Of a stretch of DNA of 64,000 nucleotides, positions 49,862 to 58,738 are shown in pieces. Every line of letters begins with the position of its first letter. The stretch's first letter is position 1. The position numbers and the translations under genes are program-made. Where the stretch lies: assembly GCA_945907755.1 (NCBI GenBank), contig CAMDTN010000002.1, forward strand, positions 64,055 to 128,054, read 5' to 3'. The notes beneath the pieces are model-generated. The model saw only the letters and a list, made by a program, of their open reading frames with translations, searched no databases and was not told the DNA's origin. Origin of the DNA: Singulisphaera sp. GP187. GTDB lineage: Bacteria > Planctomycetota > GCA-002687715.

Positions 49862-50331
49862 GGCAGCGGGTGCGGTGCGCGCGCGAGGTTGGCCAGCTCC
49901 AAAGCAGCAAGGGCCGCTTCGCGCCCTTTGTTGTGGTTGTCGTCGCGCGAGCGCTCTAACGCTAGCGCATCGGTGGCGCAGGTCAGCACGCCAAAAGCAA
50001 CAGGGATGCGTGTGCGCAGCATGACTTGCATCAGGCCCTCAGCGGCCAAGCGCGCCACATGCTCGTAGTGGTCGGTGGCTCCGCGAATGACCGCGCCTAA
50101 AGCGATCACGGCGTTGGGCTTTTCGCGTGCGATCAGCAAATCGCAGCTAAGAGGCAATTCCACCGCGCCTGCGGTTGCGTGCACCGCGATGTCTTTGCGC
50201 GCCACGCCTGCAGCCAGCAAGGTCGCCACGGCGCCATCCAAGAGACCGCCGGTGACTTCCGAGTTGAAACGGGCCACGACGATGCTGATGCGTAGGCCTT
50301 GGCCGGAGTGGTTTGCTGCGGGGATGTTCAT
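49858..50331 (-). CDS. ribH: 6,7-dimethyl-8-ribityllumazine synthase
   Basis: ISIVVARFNSEVTGGLLDGAV...GAVELPLSCDLLI...AVIALGAVIRGATDHYEHVA...PVAFGVLTCATDALALERS. Start refined to 50331. Confidence 0.95.
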   Translation of the reverse strand: MNIPAANHSGQGLRISIVVARFNSEVTGGLLDGAVATLLAAGVARKDIAVHATAGAVELPLSCDLLIAREKPNAVIALGAVIRGATDHYEHVARLAAEGLMQVMLRTRIPVAFGVLTCATDALALERSRDDNHNKGREAALAALELANLARAPHPLP

Positions 50332-50422
50332 GCTGGAATCTGGGGTGGGAACCATAGCAGGCACCCTTCGGCGGGGAAGCAGCGTGTTGCCGAACTGGCT
50401 GCGGCGCAGCAGAATCCCGCCA

Positions 50423-51753
50423 TGGATGCGCTTGCCATAGATCCGCTTGATGCGCTGCGCGCGATCGATCGCGTGAGTGCCGAATTCGCCGACTTGCCTC
50501 CGGAAGTGGTGGTGAAAGAGGACTTGCTGCGCCGTGGCGTGTGGTTCACCCCAGCGGCGCTGCAACAGGGCCAAGCATTCGCACGCAAGGCGTACTTCAT
50601 CTTCTCGTTCGATCATGTGCCCTTGGCGCAGATGGATGAATTGGTGCGCACTCATGCCCCGGAAGAAATCGCACTCGCTGGCGGCGCGCGCGGTTTTCGC
50701 CGCGTTGTCGTCAGCGTGCGCTTGAACCCGGCCAGTCCCTGGGTTGTGGACGCGGAAGCCGATGGCTCGGTGGTGTTGCGCTGCGGCAGCGAACCGGTCA
50801 CTGGGGTGAGCTTCGCGCCACTACCGCCCTACTACGGTGACGAATTGCCGGACGGCACACCCATCACGGAAGTCGCGCCCAGCATCGAGTGGGGCTACCT
50901 GCTGTACCTCACGGTCTTTCGCATGTGCCAGTACTTTGGCCGCGATGAGGAATGCCAGTTCTGCGACATCAACCGCAACTTCAAGCAGCAGCGCGAAGCG
51001 GGACGCCCGTACTTCGCCATCAAACCGATTGAGCGTTTGCTGGCAGCGCTGGATCGCGTGGCCGCGAGCGGCGCGGTGGCGGGTGCGTACACATTGACCG
51101 GCGGTTCCGTGACCACGCAACTCGAGGGCATGGACGAAGCCTCGTTCTACATTCGCTACGCCGAAGCCATTGAGGATCGCTTCCCCGGGCGCTGGCTTGG
51201 CAAGATGGTGGTACAGGCCTTGCCGCGCGCCGATATTGCGCGCATTCGCGCTTCGGGCATCCGCATCTACCACCCCAACTACGAGGTGTGGGACCCCGCT
51301 TTGTTTGCGGAACTTTGCCCGGGCAAGGAACGCTATGTGGGCCGCAGCACTTGGATGGCGCGCATCTTGGATGCCGCCGAAGTGTTCACTCCCGCTGGCG
51401 TCATTCCCAACTTCGTGGCAGGCATCGAAATGGCCCGACCGCACGGGTTTCGCACGGAAGAAGAGGCGTGGCGCAGCACGGCTGAAGGCTTGGAGTATTT
51501 CATGAGCCGCGGCATTGCACCGCGCTTCACCACTTGGTGCCCAGAACCGCTCTCTGTCCTCGGTAAGAACAATGGGCCGGCGTCGTTGCGTTATCACGCG
51601 GGGCTGGTGCGCACATGGCGCGACATCCATGCGGCGCATGGGTTGCCCGCGCCGCCGGGTTACGGCACCCCAGGCATCGGCAACGCGGTGTTCAGCGTGT
51701 CGTCATTCATGGATGCGATCGACCCGAAGACTCCAGTGGCCACACTCGCATGA
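50423..51753 (+). CDS. Radical SAM family protein with atypical cysteine spacing
   Basis: LTVFRMCQYFGRDEECQFCDINRNFKQQ (CX7CX2C), AYTLTGGSV, IYHPNYEVWD, VIPNFVAGIEM. Start refined to 50423. Confidence 0.75.
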
Positions 51754-53018
51754 TCACCCGGGACGAAGCTCTGCAAATTCTGCGCGCTGTGGTGCCGCCG
51801 CCGCCGCCGGTGCGTCAGGTGCCCTTGGCGCAATCGTTGCACCGTGTGCTCGGCGCGACGGTGCATGCCGAATGCGACTTACCGCCCTTTGAAAAGAGCA
51901 GCATGGACGGTTGGGCGGTGCGCGCCGAAGACACCGCGTCCGGCAATGCTCTGCTGCGCGTGCAAGGACGCATCTTGGCGGGGGATGCTCCGGGTGCGGT
52001 GCTGCATCCCGGTTGCACGTGGAAAATCATGACGGGTGCGCCCATGCCGCAGGGCGCCGACGCCGTGGTCATGGTGGAACGCAGCAGCATGCAAGGCGTC
52101 GAACAGGTGCTGCTGCAAGAAGCCGCCGCCGCGGGTCAGAATGTCTGCCATCAAGGTGAGGACTTACGCAGTGGTGAAGCGGTGCTGCAGCCGGGCACAT
52201 GGATTGATGCTTGCAGCTTGGGCGTGCTGGCCAGCGTCGGTGCAGATCCCGTGCCGGTTTATCGGCTGCCAAGCGTGGCAGTGATCCCAACGGGTGATGA
52301 ATTGGTGAGCACTCATGGCCCCACGCCGATGCCGGGGCAGATCCGTGAAAGCAACGGCGCGTTGCTGGAAGCACAGTTGCGCAGTTGTTGCAGCGCGCTG
52401 ACGGTGGTGCGGCCGGGCATTGCACGGGACGACGAAGCAGCGCTGCTGCGCCACTTGGATGTCGGGCTTGGGCACGACATCTTGCTGTTATCAGGCGGCG
52501 TCAGCATGGGCGATGCAGACTTGGTGCCGCTCTTGCTGCGCCAACGCGGCATGGAAGTGCTCATCGAAAAAGTCGCCATCAAACCTGGCAAGCCGTTGCT
52601 GTTCGGGCGCGTGCGCCGCGACGACGGTGGTTGGTGCCACGTGTTTGGGCTGCCAGGTAACCCGGTGTCGACCTTCGTCACTTTCGAAATCTTCGTGCGC
52701 CCGTTCCTGTTGGCGTGGATGGGCGCCGCCTTCGCTCCGGGCCGCGTGCTGCAGGCGCGCCTTGGTGGCACGCGCGCGTTGAAGCGCATTCCGCGCTTGC
52801 AACATGTGCCCTGCAGTTTGCAGGATTCCGATTTGGGATTGACAGCGACGCCCCTGCCTTGGCATGGCAGCGCGGACCTGCGAGGCATTCTGGGGGCCGC
52901 CGGGTTCTTGCTCATCGATAGCGGCACAGGTGCGCTTGATCCCGGTGCCATGTTGCCGGTTCATCTGCTGGATGCGGCGTCGTTTGCCGGCCGCGGTCGA
53001 GCGAGTCGCGAAGCATGA
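51750..53018 (+). CDS. moeA: Molybdopterin molybdotransferase MoeA
   Basis: LPPFEKSSMDGWAVRAED, IMTGAPMPQGADAVVMVE, IPTGDELV...QIRESNGALLEA, LLSGGVSMGDAD, KPGKPLLFG, FGLPGNPVSTFVTFEIFV. ATGA overlap with radical SAM gene. Confidence 0.95.
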   Translation: MITRDEALQILRAVVPPPPPVRQVPLAQSLHRVLGATVHAECDLPPFEKSSMDGWAVRAEDTASGNALLRVQGRILAGDAPGAVLHPGCTWKIMTGAPMPQGADAVVMVERSSMQGVEQVLLQEAAAAGQNVCHQGEDLRSGEAVLQPGTWIDACSLGVLASVGADPVPVYRLPSVAVIPTGDELVSTHGPTPMPGQIRESNGALLEAQLRSCCSALTVVRPGIARDDEAALLRHLDVGLGHDILLLSGGVSMGDADLVPLLLRQRGMEVLIEKVAIKPGKPLLFGRVRRDDGGWCHVFGLPGNPVSTFVTFEIFVRPFLLAWMGAAFAPGRVLQARLGGTRALKRIPRLQHVPCSLQDSDLGLTATPLPWHGSADLRGILGAAGFLLIDSGTGALDPGAMLPVHLLDAASFAGRGRASREA

Positions 53019-54646
53019 GTTTGGGTGAACGCTGGCCCCGATTGAGCACCGTGCTCATGGCCGTTGTTACTGCGCTGCTGTTCCATGCGGCGCAGCCGCC
53101 GCTGGACTTGCCGTGGTTGGCGTGGGTTGCGTGGATTCCGTGGATGGTGTGGCACGCGGCGGGCCCGCGACGCCACGCGGTCTTGGGCTTCAGCCTCACG
53201 CTCTATTTGCAAGTGGTGCTGTCTCTAGGTTGGGTCGCCTCGTTGGAGCCATGGGGGCCGTGGTTCATCGCGCTGCTCACCGTGCCCTTCAGCGTAGGCG
53301 GGGCTTGGGCTCTGGAAATCCTGACCCGTGCGAAGGGTCGCGCGCCGTGGTGGGCATGCCCGTTGGTCTTAGTCAGCGTGGATGTCGTGCGTGAAGCCGT
53401 GCTGGGTGTGGCTTGGGGTTCAGCAGGGCACACGCAATGGCGCTGGCTGGAAGCCTTGCAGAGCGCGGCGGTGTTGCGTGCCCATGGCATTTCGTTTGTG
53501 GTGCTCTTGGCGAACAGCGCGCTGGCGCTGTTGTGGATCGCTGCGCGGCGTGGCGCTTGGCGTCGGTCGCTGCCCGCGCTGGGTTGCGCAGTCGCTGGCG
53601 CGTTGCTGCTGCACGTTGCTGGCATGCCGGCCTTGCGCGACGATTTCGAACATGGCCCGCTGGTGGTTGGAGTCCAGCCGTCGATTCCCCAGGTGGTCAA
53701 ACTGCGGCACACTTCGGCGCAAATTTGGGAACGCCATCGCGCAGTGCTTGGTCCCGGCGCTACGCGCGCAGCCGCCGCCGACATTCTGGTGTTCCCGGAG
53801 ACAACTTTCCCGCCGGTCCGCGATCCTGACCGCACTTTGGCGGCACTGTTAGAGCAGCCCTACCACTTTGAAGGCGCCGTGGCCGAGAACTTCGGTTCGT
53901 TGTTGCCGCGGGGGCGTGGGCAGTTGAGCGTGGTGGGCTATTCGCGTCATGTGCGCAGCAGCGACGATCCGCGCCTTGGCGACGCCGAGGGCAACGGCTG
54001 GGGCGAATGGAATATGGCGGCGGTGCTGCGCGATGGACACGAACTGCTTGGCGAAAACCCCAAGCGCATGTTGGTGCCCTTCGGCGAGTACATCCCGTGG
54101 CCGAAGAACTGGCCACTGCACAGCGCGATTCTCTCAGGAGTGAAATCCAGCGCAGGCTATGTCCCCGACATGACACCGGGGAAGGACGCGCCGCTGTTCC
54201 CGGTGCGCGTCGATGGCAAGGAAGTGCGCTTCGGTTGCACTATCTGCTTTGAGGTGGTGTTCCCGGAGGAGTTCCGCCGCAGCGCCGCGCAGGGCGCCGC
54301 GTTCAACATCAACATCTCTAACGATGCGTGGTTCACGCTGGGGGCAGAGCAAGAAATGATGGACATCGGAGTGCGCTTCCGCGCTGCGGAATGCCGCCGT
54401 TCGGTGTTTCGAGTCAGCAACGCCGGGATCAGTACTTTGATCGACCCATGTGGGCGCGAGTTAGCGCGAGTCCGTGTAGAGGGGCGTTCTAAGGATGTTG
54501 CCGGGCTCATCGAAGGCCGCGTGCCGCTTTGTGACACCCTCACCCCGGCGGTTCGTTGGGGCATCCTCCCTGCGTGCATGTTCCCGGCCCTGTTGCTGGC
54601 AGCCCTGGCACTGCGGTGGCGGCGGGGTAGCGGCTGCCCAAGTTAG
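53015..54646 (+). CDS. lnt: Apolipoprotein N-acyltransferase
   Basis: N-terminal TM domain; VFPETTFP, KRMLVPFGEYIPWP, FGCTICFEVVFPEEFR, NISNDAWF, FRVSNAGIS. Confidence 0.93.
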   Translation: MSLGERWPRLSTVLMAVVTALLFHAAQPPLDLPWLAWVAWIPWMVWHAAGPRRHAVLGFSLTLYLQVVLSLGWVASLEPWGPWFIALLTVPFSVGGAWALEILTRAKGRAPWWACPLVLVSVDVVREAVLGVAWGSAGHTQWRWLEALQSAAVLRAHGISFVVLLANSALALLWIAARRGAWRRSLPALGCAVAGALLLHVAGMPALRDDFEHGPLVVGVQPSIPQVVKLRHTSAQIWERHRAVLGPGATRAAAADILVFPETTFPPVRDPDRTLAALLEQPYHFEGAVAENFGSLLPRGRGQLSVVGYSRHVRSSDDPRLGDAEGNGWGEWNMAAVLRDGHELLGENPKRMLVPFGEYIPWPKNWPLHSAILSGVKSSAGYVPDMTPGKDAPLFPVRVDGKEVRFGCTICFEVVFPEEFRRSAAQGAAFNINISNDAWFTLGAEQEMMDIGVRFRAAECRRSVFRVSNAGISTLIDPCGRELARVRVEGRSKDVAGLIEGRVPLCDTLTPAVRWGILPACMFPALLLAALALRWRRGSGCPS

Positions 54647-54695
54647 TTCGATCAGGCCTCGAGAAACCCCGCGTATCCACGGGCTTTTCCGTCGC

Positions 54696-54723
54696 TTGAC
54701 TTCGATTTGCCCATCCCTACAAT
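54696..54723 (+). promoter_or_regulatory. Sigma70-type promoter
   Basis: TTGACT-N16-TACAAT (5/6 and 5/6). Confidence 0.65.
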
Positions 54724-54807
54724 GCCCGCCACTGGAAAAAGATGAATCCCGCCCGGACGGCGCCTGTTGCTGTTGCGAGTGTGGATATCGCTGGAAAGGG
54801 AGACTTC

Positions 54808-55659
54808 ATGAGTTCCGTAGCCCGGATCTTTGTGGTTTTGAATCTCGTGCTCGCCGTGGCTTTCCTCGTCGCGGCCTCGACATTCCTTGGGTTGAACAAC
54901 GATTACAAAGGCAAGTTCGAAGGCGAGAAGGCCGGTCGTGCTGCCGATGGAGAGCGTCACGCACTGCAAGTTTCTGAAAAAGACGCGAGCCTTGCAAAAG
55001 TCTCCGGCGACCTGAATACGGCGCGCCAGCAGTCCGCAGATCTTGAGTCGCGCTCCACCAACCTGCAGTCGCAGGTGGTCTCGTTGGAGGCGTCAGGCAA
55101 GACTAAGGACACTCAGATTGCCGACCTCACCCGCGCGAACACCGAGCATGCCGGTGCCATCGAGCGTCTGCGTTCGGACAACAACCGCCTTGCGACCGCC
55201 AACACCGACCTCGACGCCAAGCAGCGCGATGCCGTGGCCCGCATGGATAAGGCTGTTGGCGACTTGGACGCCGAGCAGAAGAAGAACCTCGACGCCAACA
55301 ACAACATTGCCGGCCTTGAGAAGGATGTGGTCAAGCTGAAGGACGACGTCTCCAGCCGCGACCTCCTCATCGATTTCGCCAAGTCCAAGGGCATCGACTT
55401 TGAGAACATCATGGTCATGGCTCCGGTAAAGGGCCAAGTCGTGAATGCCGACAACGCGCTCAAGTTGGTTCAGGCCAACGTGGGTTCGAACAGCGGCGTC
55501 AAGCGCGGCTACGTGCTGGACATCGTTCGCGGTGGCACCTACATCGGTCGCTTCCGTGTTGACACCGTGGGGCCCACCTACTGCGCCGGCTTGATCACTT
55601 TGCTCGATCAAGGCCAGCAGGTTCAGGCTGCCGACACCGTCACCAACACCCTGAACTGA
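54808..55659 (+). CDS. Membrane-anchored coiled-coil protein of unknown function
   Basis: SD GGAAAGGGAG; TM IFVVLNLVLAVAFLVAASTFL; ~150-aa coiled coil; conserved-looking globular C-term MVMAPVKGQVVNADNALKLVQANVGSNSGVKRGYVLDIVRGGTYIGRFRVDTVG. Confidence 0.8.
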   Translation: MSSVARIFVVLNLVLAVAFLVAASTFLGLNNDYKGKFEGEKAGRAADGERHALQVSEKDASLAKVSGDLNTARQQSADLESRSTNLQSQVVSLEASGKTKDTQIADLTRANTEHAGAIERLRSDNNRLATANTDLDAKQRDAVARMDKAVGDLDAEQKKNLDANNNIAGLEKDVVKLKDDVSSRDLLIDFAKSKGIDFENIMVMAPVKGQVVNADNALKLVQANVGSNSGVKRGYVLDIVRGGTYIGRFRVDTVGPTYCAGLITLLDQGQQVQAADTVTNTLN

Positions 55660-55677
55660 CGGAAGGACAACAGCACC

Positions 55678-55839
55678 ATGGCTGACGACATTCAAAACGA
55701 CGCTGAAGTGGCCCCGGTCGACAACGCACGCGGCCTCACGGACGCTCTCATCTATTGCACCTCCGCCCTCCTGCTCATCGCCTTCGTGGTGATGGAGAAG
55801 GCGCTGGCTCACTGGTTTGGCATGGGCATGTTCGCCTAA
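55678..55839 (+). CDS. 53-aa single-TM small membrane protein
   Basis: SD-like ACGGAAGGACAA upstream; MADDIQNDAEVAPVDNARGLTDALIYCTSALLLIAFVVMEKALAHWFGMGMFA; below ORF-track cutoff; terminator follows. Confidence 0.75.
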   Translation: MADDIQNDAEVAPVDNARGLTDALIYCTSALLLIAFVVMEKALAHWFGMGMFA

Positions 55840-55864
55840 GGCGAAGCCGATCCTTTCCAGCTTG

Positions 55865-55901
55865 CGGGGTCTCCTGAAAAGGGAGGCCCCGTTCGCGTTT
55901 T
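55865..55901 (+). terminator. Intrinsic terminator
   Basis: CGGGGTCTCC TGAAAAG GGAGGCCCCG then TTCGCGTTTTA; 10-bp stem with one wobble. A second palindrome GCGCTGCGTGCAGCGC follows at 55908. Confidence 0.75.
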
Positions 55902-56027
55902 ACGCAGGCGCTGCGTGCAGCGCTGCTACACTCGCCGCGCGCTGTGGGTTGGTCGGTGAGCGCGCTGGGCGCCTCCCGAATTTGATGTGTTGACGAAGCC
56001 GAAATTCGCGCGGGCACGGAGGGATGC

Positions 56028-57092
56028 ATGTTCACTGTCATCGACCGGATAGCGGGCATGTTCTCGATCGATGTGGGGATCGATCTCGGTACCGCGAACA
56101 CACTCGTGTGCGTGCCAGGCCGCGGCGTGATCTTGTCAGAGCCATCCGTCGTTGCAGTGCGCAAGGGCACCAACGAAGTGCTCCAAGATGGCGACGGGTT
56201 GGCCGTTGGGGACAGGGCCAAAGAAATGCTCGGCAAGACGCCGGGAAACATCCAAGCCATTCGCCCGATGAAGGATGGAGTCATCGCAGATTTTGAAATC
56301 TGCGAAGCGATGCTGCGCTACTTCATTCGCAAAGTGCATGGCAATCGGCGCATGCTGGTGAACCCGCGCGTAGTGATCGCTGTCCCGCCGGGGATTCGCC
56401 AAGTGGACAAGCAAGCCGTGATCCACGCGGCAGAGCGTGCCGGCGCGCGGCGAGTGTTCTTGATCGACGAACCCATGGCGGCAGGCCTCGGCCTTGGCCT
56501 GCCCATCCGCGATCCCACTGCGAGCATGTTGGTGGACATCGGCGGCGGCACTTCGGATGTGGCCGTGCTCGCCTTGGCCGGCATCGTGCACATGAACAGC
56601 ATCAATGTTGCTGGCGATGAATTCGATGAGGCCATCACCGAATACATGAAGACCGAGCACCAGTTGCTGATCGGGCCACTGGTTGCGGAAAAGATCAAAC
56701 TGGCCGTGGGCTCCGCTTGGCGCTTGCCGCAAGAATTGCAAATGACCGTGAAGGGGCGCCACCTGAAAACGGGTTTGCCCAGCAACATGCTGGTGGATTC
56801 CATCGCCATTCGTTCTTGCCTCGAACGGCCATTGGAACAGATCACCCAAGCGGTGAAGCGCACGCTGGAAGAAACTCAGCCGGAATTGAGCGCCGATTTG
56901 GTGGATCGCGGAATCGTCTTGTGCGGCGGTGGCGCGCTCTTGCGGGGCCTTGCGGAACGCTTGAATGAAGCCGTGGATATTCCAGTGATCGTGGGCGAAG
57001 ACCCGCTGACCGCAGTGGCGCGCGGCACCGGGATGATCTTGGATAACTTGGAAGCGCTGAAAAGCGTGCTGGATTCGGCTGACAGCATCTGA
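56028..57092 (+). CDS. mreB: Rod shape-determining protein MreB
   Basis: DVGIDLGTANTLVCVPGRGVILSEPSVVAV, RPMKDGVIADFEICEAMLRYFI, SMLVDIGGGTSDVAVLALAGIV, LCGGGALLRGLAERL. Confidence 0.96.
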   Translation: MFTVIDRIAGMFSIDVGIDLGTANTLVCVPGRGVILSEPSVVAVRKGTNEVLQDGDGLAVGDRAKEMLGKTPGNIQAIRPMKDGVIADFEICEAMLRYFIRKVHGNRRMLVNPRVVIAVPPGIRQVDKQAVIHAAERAGARRVFLIDEPMAAGLGLGLPIRDPTASMLVDIGGGTSDVAVLALAGIVHMNSINVAGDEFDEAITEYMKTEHQLLIGPLVAEKIKLAVGSAWRLPQELQMTVKGRHLKTGLPSNMLVDSIAIRSCLERPLEQITQAVKRTLEETQPELSADLVDRGIVLCGGGALLRGLAERLNEAVDIPVIVGEDPLTAVARGTGMILDNLEALKSVLDSADSI

Positions 57093-57104
57093 ACAGTTCG
57101 GCCT

Positions 57105-58226
57105 GTGAACTTCCGCATCAAGGTCATGCTCTGCTGCGCCGCGATCTTCGTGGCTGAAGGGGCTTTTCCTGAGCAATGCCGACGCTCGCGCCTCCAAGTG
57201 ACAGGGCTGTTGCTACCGATGCGGGAACTGCCGCGCGCTGGCGCACGGCGCACAGCAGCAGAGCCGGTGGAGGCCCACATCACGGTGCTGCGACAAGACG
57301 CAAGGCGCGCGTGCATCGTTGCAGCTGCCGGTAGCCTGCAAGGCGTGCGTGTGGGTGCGCAAGCCAGCATCGACGGGCGTCTCGTCGGCGTGGTGGATGT
57401 GGTCGCACCAGCACTCTGCCGTGTGCGGCTGTTGGGTTCGCGTGCGCTGCGGCTCCCAGTTGTGGCGCTGCGGCGCGAAGCTGGCGGTGAGCGGCGCATC
57501 GCTTGCGGGCTTTTGGCAGCGGAAGGTGGGCGCTTGAGCTTCACTGCTGCGGTGCGTCCAGACTTGGTACGCCGCGGCGATTTGGTGCGCGTTCAGACAG
57601 AGCAGAACGAGGCCGGCACCTTGGTTGGCACAGTCAGCGTAGAAGGCGTACGCCCAGAAGTGGCGCGCGAGAATGTGGACATCACGCGGGGGCTGGACAT
57701 TACCGGCGCAGCGCGCGCAGCGGATCTTGCGGCGCTGTATTCTTCAGTGCCTGTGCTGAGCATTCTGGCACCCTTAGGCCCAGACCAGCAGTGGTTGCTG
57801 CAGACTGCGTCAACGGAAGTGCACGCAGGTTCACCTATCGTGGATGCAACTGGCGCATGCGTCGGCTTTATCGACGAGGCCGGGCCCTCGGTGCACCGGG
57901 CTCGGAGTGTTGCGCTGATCGCCGCACCGCTGGCCGTGCGCGTGGTGGCAGGCACATGGGAAACCAGCGGCATGTTGCAGCCAACAGCGGATGGCTCCGC
58001 TGGTTTGCGTTTGGAAATCGCCGCGCCCCTGCCACCGGGCGAGGGCCGCGCAACATTGTTCAGCGCCGCAGGGTTAGGCCTCGTGCCGCGCGGCCTACGC
58101 TTAGGCAGCGTTGCGTTCCGTGACGGTGTGCTCGCGGCTCCAGAATTCGTGCGCCCTGAAGGGCCACTCATGGTGCTGGAGTTTGGAGATCGGCTGGCGT
58201 TGGAACGCTTGTTAGCGGCCCCATGA
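57105..58226 (+). CDS. mreC: MreC-like cell shape protein
   Basis: Position between mreB and a MreD-like gene; beta-rich periplasmic domain (AGSLQGVRVGAQASIDGRLVGVVDVVAPALCRVRLL). Confidence 0.7.
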   Translation: MNFRIKVMLCCAAIFVAEGAFPEQCRRSRLQVTGLLLPMRELPRAGARRTAAEPVEAHITVLRQDARRACIVAAAGSLQGVRVGAQASIDGRLVGVVDVVAPALCRVRLLGSRALRLPVVALRREAGGERRIACGLLAAEGGRLSFTAAVRPDLVRRGDLVRVQTEQNEAGTLVGTVSVEGVRPEVARENVDITRGLDITGAARAADLAALYSSVPVLSILAPLGPDQQWLLQTASTEVHAGSPIVDATGACVGFIDEAGPSVHRARSVALIAAPLAVRVVAGTWETSGMLQPTADGSAGLRLEIAAPLPPGEGRATLFSAAGLGLVPRGLRLGSVAFRDGVLAAPEFVRPEGPLMVLEFGDRLALERLLAAP

Positions 58227-58717
58227 CCAACCTGCTAGCACTGCTGCTGAGTTTGGCCTGGGGCTGGGGTTGCACCGTCGGCTGCGCGCTTGCAGGGGTT
58301 CGCGGATTCGTCTTTCTTGCCATGGCTGCGTTGCCCCTGCTGCTTTGGGCCCGCTACTCGCCAGGGAAGCGTGCGGTGCTGGCTGCAGTTGGCGCAGCCT
58401 GCGTACCGGGTTTCGTGCTGCCGTCTGGTCTCGCGGCCTGCGTGGGCACAGCGGTGCTGCTGGCGGCCGTGGTACAAACCATCTTCAAGGCAGTGCCCGC
58501 ACGTGGCTTCTTCGCGTGCACCTTATTGGGCGCATTTCAAACCATGCTGTTGCTGCTGCCAGCGCTCTTCCTGTGCGCGTGGAGCGGGCCTACACTCTCA
58601 CAAGAGAGCCTTGGTTGGGCGGTGACCGGCTCTTTCGCATGCGGAGCATCTTTCGCGCTGCTGGAGCGGCGCGTTCGAGCCTCAAGTTCGCTGCGCCACG
58701 CACTGCAACGCCCCTGA
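58223..58717 (+). CDS. mreD: MreD-like membrane protein
   Basis: Multi-TM 164-aa protein in canonical mreD position; ATGA overlap with mreC. Confidence 0.6.
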   Translation: MTNLLALLLSLAWGWGCTVGCALAGVRGFVFLAMAALPLLLWARYSPGKRAVLAAVGAACVPGFVLPSGLAACVGTAVLLAAVVQTIFKAVPARGFFACTLLGAFQTMLLLLPALFLCAWSGPTLSQESLGWAVTGSFACGASFALLERRVRASSSLRHALQRP

Positions 58718-58738
58718 TCTGTAGGGCGCGGTGTCTCT

